Assembly: GCA_031278965.1 (NCBI GenBank)
Contig: JAITJJ010000010.1
Coordinates: forward strand, 1 to 12,091
Source: Deferribacteraceae bacterium
Lineage (GTDB): Bacteria > Chrysiogenota > Deferribacteres > Deferribacterales > JAISNW01
Direction: 5' to 3'
Length of the DNA stretch: 12,091 bases
A model generated the notes under the pieces. That model was not told the DNA's origin. It searched no databases and saw nothing but the letters and a program-made list of their open reading frames with translations. Every line of letters starts with the position of its first letter. The first letter of the stretch is position 1. Positions 6,764-12,091 of the stretch are shown here, piece after piece. The position numbers and the translations under genes are program-made.

Positions 6764-7411
6764 ATGAAAAAAGGTTTTTCTTTAGTTGAAGTTTCCATAG
6801 TCTTGCTCTGTTTGGGGCTTTTGGCGGTTATAGTTTTTAGGGGCGGAATATTGATCCATTCCTCCGAAGTTCGCGCAGAGGTGGGGAAGATGAATAAAAA
6901 CGCCACCGCAGTAAGCCTTTACTACACTGAGATAAACGCTATCCCCGGCTATGACAATGACTCCTCTCCCGATACTAATACCGCTACATACGGGCGTATG
7001 AACATACAGGATATGCTGAATCGCAACTTTATTACGGAATTTGATCTTGAATCCGAATTCTCCCCCAATAACTGGGCATATTATCAAGGGGTTGTTGCAG
7101 ACGATAATATTACCTATCAAAATGTTAATTATCCCTCAGACGCGCCTTATACAATTCTACTCACCGCAAGAACTATAGGGCTAGGCATAGATTATGTGGA
7201 AAGGCGGTTTTTGTGCAGCTTTGAGAAGATAGTTGATGACGAAAACCTGTTGAACGGCACCGGCAGGTACTTTTTGGACCATTATCCTCTGGAAGGCGCC
7301 ACAGCTTACCGCCCGCCCCACCCCTATTACTTTGACAAGTGCTATAAGATTAAATCAAGCGGTTCGGAAGAGAAAAATATCAGATACATCTTTATGATAT
7401 TTGCATATTAA
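6764..7411 (+). CDS. Type IV pilin-like protein with class III signal (pseudopilin or minor pilin)
   Basis: The start at 6764 gives a 215-residue protein beginning MKKG, followed by FSLVEVSIVLLCLGLLAVIV. This is a prepilin peptidase site with cleavage after Gly4, Glu at mature position 5 and a hydrophobic alpha1 helix. The rest is a soluble domain with two cysteines (C151 and C193) spaced like a C-terminal disulfide loop, and many Tyr, Asn and Asp residues. A frame open from ATG 6626 would bury the signal behind 46 unrelated residues; the promoter at 6689-6717 and AGGCGGA at 6751-6757 argue against it. The gene stands alone with no pilus assembly gene nearby, so assembly would need machinery encoded elsewhere. 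It could be a type II secretion pseudopilin, a minor pilin or a filament-independent adhesin. Confidence 0.85.
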   Translation: MKKGFSLVEVSIVLLCLGLLAVIVFRGGILIHSSEVRAEVGKMNKNATAVSLYYTEINAIPGYDNDSSPDTNTATYGRMNIQDMLNRNFITEFDLESEFSPNNWAYYQGVVADDNITYQNVNYPSDAPYTILLTARTIGLGIDYVERRFLCSFEKIVDDENLLNGTGRYFLDHYPLEGATAYRPPHPYYFDKCYKIKSSGSEEKNIRYIFMIFAY

Positions 7412-7481
7412 CCGCTCTTTAATATCGCCTCTAAGCCGCACGCTGCATATTGCCCTGAAAGTATGCGGACTTACAAATTAA

Positions 7482-7510
7482 TTGCCAACTGAATAATAAG
7501 TTATTATACT
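7482..7510 (+). promoter_or_regulatory. Sigma70-type promoter giving a leaderless PilZ mRNA
   Basis: TTGCCA at 7482-7487, a 17 bp spacer and TATACT at 7505-7510. The expected start site, about 7 nt past the -10, falls at 7517-7518, that is on the A of the PilZ gene's ATG. No Shine-Dalgarno sequence precedes that ATG (TTATTCCC), consistent with a leaderless transcript. Confidence 0.6.
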
Positions 7511-7517
7511 TATTCCC

Positions 7518-8195
7518 ATGAAGAAATTGTTGCCGCTTCATGAGGTTCTGCCTGTCGGGACTAAAATTTTAGTAAGTCATGCCCGCCGTGTTGAAACAGA
7601 GTATGATTCCTATGTGGATAATATTGACGCCGCGGGGTTAAGCATAGCCATCCCTTCTAAGAAAGGGGAGCCGATGAAAGTGTATAAAACCCTCCCCATC
7701 TTAATCTATGGCTATCTTCCCATCGGGAAAATCAGTTTTCAGACCACAGTAGAGGGGATCTCCGGAAGGACCGGCTACACCCTCTTTCTGGCGTTGCCGG
7801 AGCGCTATGAAATCTCCCAGAGCCGGCAATATTTCCGAGTTCCCACATTTTTTGACGTTAGGGTATATCAAGGCGCTTTAAGCAGTTTGAAGGCGCTTCC
7901 TTTTGACGGACCGGAACCTGTTTTTGAGCATGCCGTGGTTAACAACATCTCCGGCGGCGGTTGCCGCATATCAACCAATCTGGTGATCCACCAGCGCGAA
8001 ACAGTGGTGTTGGATTTTGAGGATTCGGTTGTGGAAAATGTTCATCTGGTGGAGGCGCTGGCAGTTAAGGTGGCTATTCCGGAAAAACTTCGCCGCTATG
8101 TAAACTTACGCTTTGAAGGCATAGAGGAAACTGTCAGAACCCAGATAATACGCTATGTTTTCCGCAGGGAATTAGAGCTTAGACAGTTAAGGTAA
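7518..8195 (+). CDS. PilZ-domain c-di-GMP receptor with YcgR-like N-terminal domain
   Basis: PilZ proteins bind cyclic di-GMP and pass the signal to motility or surface-polysaccharide targets. This 225-residue cytosolic protein has an N-terminal beta-rich domain (about 10-97), arranged like the YcgR N-terminal domain, followed by a PilZ domain. The ligand motifs are complete: RQYFR (R103 and R107) forms the RxxxR arm, and NISGGG (143-148) forms the (D/N)xSxxG strand. No membrane segment is seen. The start has no ribosome site and lies at the predicted transcription start. dapF follows after 8 bp and is probably co-transcribed. Whether it controls flagella, pili or secretion cannot be read from the neighbours, although a pilin-like gene lies just upstream. 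Confidence 0.88.
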   Translation: MKKLLPLHEVLPVGTKILVSHARRVETEYDSYVDNIDAAGLSIAIPSKKGEPMKVYKTLPILIYGYLPIGKISFQTTVEGISGRTGYTLFLALPERYEISQSRQYFRVPTFFDVRVYQGALSSLKALPFDGPEPVFEHAVVNNISGGGCRISTNLVIHQRETVVLDFEDSVVENVHLVEALAVKVAIPEKLRRYVNLRFEGIEETVRTQIIRYVFRRELELRQLR

Positions 8196-8203
8196 AATGC
8201 ATT

Positions 8204-9019
8204 ATGAGATATGAAAAATACAGCGGTTGCGGGAATGATTTTATTATAGTCAACAATATGGACAAAAAACTCTCCGTGGACGAGGTGGTGCCAACTATCC
8301 CTTATCTATGCAGGCGCGGGATGTCCATAGGGGCTGACGGCTTTATTATGCTTGAGCCCTCGGACGAGGCGGATTTTTTGTGGCATTTCCGCAATGCGGA
8401 CGGTTCTGTTGCAGAGATGTGCGGCAACGGAGCGCGCTGTGCCGCACGCTTTGCCTTTCTGCACGGTATAGCGGGAGAGCGTTTGACCATTAAAACCATA
8501 GCGGGGATTATTACGGCAGAGATAAAGACGCCTCCGGATGTTAAAGTTCTCCTTACCCCCCCTAAAGATATGCGGTTAAATGAAGAGTACCCTCTTACAG
8601 ATAAGTATACGGTTTTTTCATATATCAATACCGGCGTTCCCCATACGGTATTCATTCTGGATGGTAATGAAGATATCGAAGCTTTAGATATTGTCCGCTG
8701 GGGGCGGATTGTCCGCTTTCACCCCCGATTTGGTGCGGCGGGAACAAATGTTAATTTTATAAAAAAGCTGGACGATGATCTGTTGCGTATCCGCACTTAC
8801 GAAAGAGGGGTGGAAGGGGAAACCTTAGCTTGCGGAACAGGGTGTGCCGCCGCGGCTGTAATTGCGAATTCTATAGGGTTGGTAAAATCCCCCGTAAAAC
8901 TTCTTACCTCAAGCGGAAAGATCCTTGCGGTTTATCTGGAAGATAACGGGATATATATGCAGGGGGAGGCCCGCCGCCTGTCGGAAGGGGAGATATTGCC
9001 TGAAGCGGGGAAATATTAA
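8204..9019 (+). CDS. dapF: Diaminopimelate epimerase
   Basis: DapF interconverts LL- and meso-diaminopimelate without cofactor, supplying lysine synthesis and peptidoglycan cross-links. The 271-residue product contains YSGCGNDFI at the start (6-14), the first catalytic Cys in MCGNGARC (C73), GAAGTNVNF (178-185), and the second catalytic Cys in ACGTGCAAAA (C210). Both active cysteines and the GNDF motif are intact and the length is normal. AAGG at 8190-8193, inside the last codons of the PilZ gene, is a plausible ribosome site. It probably shares the PilZ transcript. A hairpin at 9091-9122 may end the unit. Confidence 0.97.
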   Translation: MRYEKYSGCGNDFIIVNNMDKKLSVDEVVPTIPYLCRRGMSIGADGFIMLEPSDEADFLWHFRNADGSVAEMCGNGARCAARFAFLHGIAGERLTIKTIAGIITAEIKTPPDVKVLLTPPKDMRLNEEYPLTDKYTVFSYINTGVPHTVFILDGNEDIEALDIVRWGRIVRFHPRFGAAGTNVNFIKKLDDDLLRIRTYERGVEGETLACGTGCAAAAVIANSIGLVKSPVKLLTSSGKILAVYLEDNGIYMQGEARRLSEGEILPEAGKY

Positions 9020-9090
9020 AGGCTTTATGCACGGTTAACACTGCATAGAGCTTAAATGGCTATATCAGCGCATAAACCGCAACCGCAGTG

Positions 9091-9122
9091 CGTTTCCTTC
9101 GGAATAGTCCTTGAGGGAAACG
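9091..9122 (+). terminator. Hairpin downstream of dapF, possible weak terminator
   Basis: CGTTTCC at 9091-9097 pairs with GGGAAACG at 9115-9122, and the stem extends inward through wobble pairs to about 10-12 bp. The following TTACATTATTTT is T-rich but not a clean run. It lies 72 nt after the dapF stop and ahead of the plsC promoter. Confidence 0.4.
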
Positions 9123-9136
9123 TTACATTATTTTGC

Positions 9137-9165
9137 TTGCCAATACAGATAGTATAGTATATTAA
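9137..9165 (+). promoter_or_regulatory. Probable promoter of the plsC-like gene
   Basis: TTGCCA at 9137-9142 is followed after 17 bp by TATTAA at 9160-9165. Start near 9172 gives a leader of about 27 nt. The flanking sequence also contains TATAGT with a poorer spacing, so the exact -10 is open. Confidence 0.45.
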
Positions 9166-9198
9166 ATAACTGTTTTATAAAATAATTATGGAATAGTT

Positions 9199-9957
9199 AT
9201 GAGGGCGATACTTCTTTTTTTTCTTGCATGTTCTTTTGTGATCAGGGCTATATGGATATCCCTGGTTTCTGAGGGTGCGGAAAAACTTAAGCGGCTATCC
9301 CAAAATGCGCATAAGCATGCAAAAAAGTTAATCCCGCTTTTCAATGTTACATTAAAAAGCGACGGCAGCTTTCCGGAGGGGAGTTTTCTTGCGGTGGCAA
9401 ACCATGTGTCATATATTGACGTGCTTATGCTGGCAGCTCTGTATCCGTCAATATATATCTCCTATACCCGCATAGAGCGCATCTTTCTTATAGGGGGAAT
9501 GGCAGGTCTGGGAGGAACCCTCTTTTTAGATCGTGAGAAAAAACATAAGATACATCAGGATATTGCAAGTATAGCCGCTATGCTGAAGGGCGGCAATACC
9601 GTTACCATATTTCCCGAAGGCAGGTGCACGAATGGGGATACGGTAATAGACTTTCATGGCGCTTACATTGAAGCCGCCATCAACGCAAATATTCCCGTGG
9701 TGCCTATCTGCATAACCTATAAGAGCTTAAATGGGGAACCTGTTTCCCCCGCGAACCGCGATCTTCTCTTTATTTACGGGAAAACCCCGTTTGGTCCTCA
9801 TATTTTTAAATTGCTTCGGCACCTTAGAAATCTTGAGATTGAAATGTGCGTATTCCCGCCGGCGGAGGAGGGAGATCGCAAGGCGCTTGCTCTTGATGCT
9901 CACAATAGAGTATTGGATTATTATATGAGCTCATCGCCCCTCTGGGCAAAGGCATAA
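9199..9957 (+). CDS. 1-acyl-sn-glycerol-3-phosphate acyltransferase (PlsC family)
   Basis: PlsC enzymes acylate lysophosphatidic acid to phosphatidic acid on the inner face of the cytoplasmic membrane. The 252-residue product has a hydrophobic N-terminal anchor (about 3-22), then the acyltransferase block I NHVSYID (H69 and D74 of HxxxxD), a region with GTLFLDRE (106-113), block III FPEG (138-141) and a final VPICITY segment (168-174). All catalytic residues are present. It lacks a strong ribosome site (only a GGA near 9190). Lysophospholipid or ornithine-lipid O-acyltransferases share these motifs, so the substrate is inferred. A 46-codon small frame begins directly after its stop. Confidence 0.88.
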   Translation: MRAILLFFLACSFVIRAIWISLVSEGAEKLKRLSQNAHKHAKKLIPLFNVTLKSDGSFPEGSFLAVANHVSYIDVLMLAALYPSIYISYTRIERIFLIGGMAGLGGTLFLDREKKHKIHQDIASIAAMLKGGNTVTIFPEGRCTNGDTVIDFHGAYIEAAINANIPVVPICITYKSLNGEPVSPANRDLLFIYGKTPFGPHIFKLLRHLRNLEIEMCVFPPAEEGDRKALALDAHNRVLDYYMSSSPLWAKA

Positions 9958-10098
9958 ATGTATGACATATTCGCTTATACAATTATCGGATTGATGAAAG
10001 CGGCGCTTGATACAGAGCAAAAAGATACGGCGAATACCAACCCAAATAAAAATAAAAAAGGGAAAGGCGAAGCGCCGTTTCCTTTGAAAATAACATAA
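9958..10098 (+). CDS. Possible small protein of 46 residues, coupled to the plsC-like gene
   Basis: An ATG immediately follows the plsC TAA, with AAAGG a few bases upstream in the end of plsC, an arrangement typical of translational coupling. The product has a short mildly hydrophobic N-terminal part (MYDIFAYTIIGLMKAAL) and then a Lys/Asn/Thr-rich tail. The tail codons coincide with the A-rich strand of a minus-strand terminator (10046-10082), which could explain the composition without any coding function. I recognise no family. Confidence 0.3.
   Translation: MYDIFAYTIIGLMKAALDTEQKDTANTNPNKNKKGKGEAPFPLKIT
10046..10082 (-). terminator. Intrinsic terminator of the Sel1-repeat gene
   Basis: On the minus strand GGAAACGGCG pairs with CGCCTTTCC across a 3 nt loop with one bulge (10061-10082). 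It is followed by CTTTTTTATTTTTATTTGG, a strong U-rich tail. It lies about 55 nt past the stop of the minus-strand gene. In the plus direction the same stem is followed only by TTTG, so it would be weak for plsC. Confidence 0.75.
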
Positions 10099-10137
10099 AC
10101 TCAAAAAAGCCGCTTGCAGAAAACCGTTATCAAGCCT

Positions 10138-10758
10138 CTATCTGTCAAGCAATTTATATTCGTCTTGATAGCGTTCCACTTCATAGCCGGAACGGTCTAT
10201 TTCAGCTTGCGAGAGTTGGTTGCAACGCTTAATGGAGTTGCTGTCTTTGCTGAAAAAATACCATGCACAAGCTGTAACTCTATTCGGCGCGCTGCCTATA
10301 TGCCCCCCCCAGTATAGATCGCCCAAAAGCCGCTGCGCTTCATGGCTTCCTTGCGTGGCGGCTCTTGTAAGGTAATCGGCAGCAAGACGATAATCTCTCC
10401 TGACGCCTCTTCCGTCTTTATACAGTGCTCCAAGCCGGGTTTGAGCTTCAACAGAACCTTGTTCCGTCCCTTTTTTATACCATTCGGCGGCTTTGGCGAG
10501 GTCCCTCCTTATGCCGACACCGCTTTCGTACATCTTCCCAAGCATAGTTTGAGCTTCCACATTGTTCTGATTTGCAGACTTGAGATACCAGTCAAAGGCT
10601 TTGTTGTGATTGCCCAATTTGCTGTACTCAAGACCTGCCAAAAACTGCTCAAACGGATCTCCGGCTTCGGCTTTCATTAAAATATTACGATCAGCCTCCT
10701 GTGTGTAGGCAGAAAATGCAATCAACAAGAAAATTAAAACAATCAGAGCTTTTCTCAT
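10138..10758 (-). CDS. Secreted Sel1-repeat (tetratricopeptide-like) protein
   Basis: Sel1-like repeats are helix-turn-helix solenoids that mediate protein-protein contacts, often at the cell surface or periplasm. The 206-residue protein begins with a signal peptide (MRKALIVLIFLLIAFSAYTQ) with no lipobox Cys, so it is probably periplasmic or secreted. About four repeats follow, the best being VEAQTMLGKMYESGVGI with RRDLAKAAEWYKKGTEQGS and VEAQTRLGALYKDGRGV with RRDYRLAADYLTRAATQGS; the last is degenerate (LLGDLYWGG). The N-terminal block GDPFEQFLAGLEYSKLG looks like a first partial repeat. GAGGAG lies about 10 nt before the ATG at 10758. It ends with TAG and is followed by a clear terminator. 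Function cannot be inferred; neighbours give no partner. Confidence 0.88.
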   Translation of the reverse strand: MRKALIVLIFLLIAFSAYTQEADRNILMKAEAGDPFEQFLAGLEYSKLGNHNKAFDWYLKSANQNNVEAQTMLGKMYESGVGIRRDLAKAAEWYKKGTEQGSVEAQTRLGALYKDGRGVRRDYRLAADYLTRAATQGSHEAQRLLGDLYWGGHIGSAPNRVTACAWYFFSKDSNSIKRCNQLSQAEIDRSGYEVERYQDEYKLLDR

Positions 10759-11006
10759 CCGTCAAATCTCCTCAAATATATGATATGTTACAGTATGATA
10801 CGTAATGCGCCGCAGATGCGCTCAGATTAAAAAATATAGTCATCTAACCTATTTCACTTTACTATTTTTTTTCAGATTTGAAAATAAAATTTTTATGTAA
10901 TTGGCTCTTTGAAAATAAAAGTTAATCTAGATTTGCTGTTCTCCCCCCTTGACGCAATTTAAGATTTATGCGTATTATCCCCTAAATTGTGATTTCGTGA
11001 GTTAAT
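10759..11006. promoter_or_regulatory. Divergent intergenic region with a 13 bp direct repeat
   Basis: The region between the Sel1 gene and mnmE is AT-rich. TTTGAAAATAAAA occurs twice, at 10877-10889 and 10908-10920, offset by 31 bp, or about three helical turns on the same face. Such spacing suits an operator, but in AT-rich DNA it may be chance. I could not find a clear promoter for the Sel1 gene on the minus strand. Confidence 0.35.
10949..10978 (+). promoter_or_regulatory. Probable promoter of mnmE
   Basis: TTGACG at 10949-10954, an 18 bp spacer and TATTAT at 10973-10978 (5 of 6 at each hexamer). Start near 10985 gives a leader of about 22 nt. The ribosome site before the ATG at 11007 is weak (GTGAG). 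Confidence 0.5.
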
Positions 11007-12029
11007 ATGGACACTATAGTTGCACCCATGACGCCTGTGCGTAAGAGCGGGGTTATCCTCGTCAGAATTTCCGGGGATATTGCCCCTGCCCTCCCCTTTT
11101 TTGAAACAGAGAGAGCCCTAAAGCCGAACTCTCCGACTCTAGCCCTCTTCCGCTCCCACATTGAACCGCTCGTAACAGATAAAGTTCTTTTAACCTTTTT
11201 TCGCTCTCCCAAAAGCTATACCGGAGAAGATATTTTGGAAATATCGTTTCACGGCAATCCCCTTATAGTTCAAACTGCTGTTCAAGACTTCCTCTCCGTT
11301 GGGATTAGGTATGCCGAGCGGGGGGAGTTCACAAGACGGGCTCTCTTAAATAGAAAGATAACCCTCTCTCAGGCGGAAGCAACGGAACGCCTTGCCGTAG
11401 CCCCAACCCCGTCTGGGATACAGAAAGCCGTTTCCGCCCTCTCCGGAGAGCTTGATAACGCGCTCTCTCTGATATACGAAAAGTTGATAGCGCTGTTGTC
11501 AGATATTGAGGCGAATATAGATTTTGCGGAGGATACGGCGGATGAGGCTAATATCTATTCCGACTATAAAGACAGATTAAAAGAGCTCCGCGATGAGTTA
11601 AAGTCTTACGCCGATAGATACCTGGCGGCAAAAAAGGCTTTGGAGGGCGAACGGGTGGTTATAGCGGGCAAGGTCAACGCGGGCAAGTCAACGCTTTTCA
11701 ATTATTTTGCGGGGGAAGCAACCGCCATAGTTACCCCGGAGGAAGGAACCACCAGGGATATACTCACCAGAACCATATGCCTTAAAGGGGTTGAGTTTAT
11801 TCTCACTGATACCGCAGGGTTTAGGGAAACGGAGAGCGCCGCCGAAAGGGAAGGGGTGCTTAGGGCAAAAGAGGCTCTTAAATCTGCAGATCTCATACTC
11901 TGGCTTGTTTCGCCGGAAGATACAGCGGAGGATCCTGCGGCTTTAGTCACACCTCTGACGGATGCGAAAAACACTGTTATAGTTGGCAGCAAAGCGGATC
12001 TCTGTATAGAAAACAGTTCCTGCAAATAG
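11007..12029 (+). CDS. mnmE: tRNA modification GTPase MnmE, cut by an in-frame TAG (gene continues to the window edge)
   Basis: MnmE, with MnmG, installs cm5/cmnm5 groups on wobble uridine 34 of certain tRNAs. The N-terminal folate-binding domain shows DTIVA at the start, SYTGED (70-75), FHGNP (81-85) and GEFTRRALLNRK (106-117). A helical segment follows, then the G domain with G1 GKVNAGKS (221-228), TTRD (248-251), DTAG (268-271) and SKAD in place of NKxD (328-331). The frame stops at TAG 12027-12029 after 340 residues, whereas full MnmE proteins have about 450. The same frame then continues with DVRVSAKTGFGMEKV, the expected G5 region, so the stop is inside the gene. If it terminates translation, the G5 loop and the C-terminal CxGK motif needed for modification are lost. 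Confidence 0.93.
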   Translation: MDTIVAPMTPVRKSGVILVRISGDIAPALPFFETERALKPNSPTLALFRSHIEPLVTDKVLLTFFRSPKSYTGEDILEISFHGNPLIVQTAVQDFLSVGIRYAERGEFTRRALLNRKITLSQAEATERLAVAPTPSGIQKAVSALSGELDNALSLIYEKLIALLSDIEANIDFAEDTADEANIYSDYKDRLKELRDELKSYADRYLAAKKALEGERVVIAGKVNAGKSTLFNYFAGEATAIVTPEEGTTRDILTRTICLKGVEFILTDTAGFRETESAAEREGVLRAKEALKSADLILWLVSPEDTAEDPAALVTPLTDAKNTVIVGSKADLCIENSSCK

Positions 12030-12091
12030 GGATGCGTTGATGTCCGGGTATCCGCTAAAACCGGCTTTGGTATGGAGAAAGTGAAAGAGAT
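12027..12091 (+). other. mnmE: Continuation of mnmE beyond the in-frame TAG (partial)
   Basis: From 12030 the frame of mnmE stays open to the last base and encodes GCVDVRVSAKTGFGMEKVKE, where SAKTG is the G5 nucleotide-binding motif. No shift of frame is involved, so a single base change at 12027-12029 would restore the gene. The C-terminal part lies outside the window. Confidence 0.85.

Noticed and set aside
1..12091. CRISPR array, tRNA or rRNA genes
   Set aside because: No regularly spaced repeats, cloverleaf-like sequence with T-loop motif, or rRNA-like segments were seen on either strand.

Overview
The window reads as chromosomal DNA of a Gram-negative bacterium with a moderate to low GC content. 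It carries an outer-membrane porin with a Sec signal, a class III signal (type IV pilin-like) protein, a PilZ-type c-di-GMP receptor, and the diaminopimelate epimerase needed for DAP-containing peptidoglycan. The haem genes with a Rpn/PDDEXK-family gene between them would fit a deltaproteobacterium, a deferribacterium or a similar lineage, but I cannot fix the phylum from the sequence alone. Sigma70-like promoters (TTGACA or TTGCCA, about 17 bp, TATA-type -10) precede most transcription units. At least one gene is clearly broken and a second is interrupted, which may point to genome decay in a host-associated or recently bottlenecked lineage.

Layout. 1-476 (minus): 5' part of a porin, leaving the window on the left. 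493-1207: a 715 bp gap with the porin promoter, an inverted repeat, two terminator-like hairpins on the minus strand and the der promoter. 1208-4285 (plus): a tightly overlapping operon, der-hemC-hemD. 4376-5210: a Rpn/PDDEXK_2 nuclease gene disrupted by a frameshift and a nonsense codon, with its own promoter overlapping the hemD stop. 5442-6404: hemB. 6405-6763: mostly empty, ending in a strong promoter for a pilin-like gene (6764-7411). 7518-9019: PilZ protein, apparently translated from a leaderless mRNA, followed by dapF. 9199-9957: plsC-like acyltransferase, possibly with a 46-residue small ORF directly behind it. 10138-10758 (minus): secreted Sel1-repeat protein with a good intrinsic terminator. 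11007 to the right edge: mnmE, interrupted by an in-frame TAG at 12027 after which the same frame resumes with the expected G5 motif.

How the genes fit together. HemB makes porphobilinogen, HemC polymerises it to hydroxymethylbilane, and HemD closes the ring to uroporphyrinogen III, so three consecutive steps of tetrapyrrole synthesis are encoded here, split by the Rpn remnant. Der (ribosome assembly) and MnmE (tRNA wobble-uridine modification) are translation GTPases of related families. The PilZ and pilin-like proteins suggest c-di-GMP-controlled surface behaviour, but they sit in separate transcription units. No tRNA, rRNA, CRISPR array or intact insertion sequence was seen, and I found no convincing novel multi-gene system. 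The points most worth checking are the amber codon in mnmE, the leaderless PilZ transcript and the broken Rpn gene inside the haem cluster.
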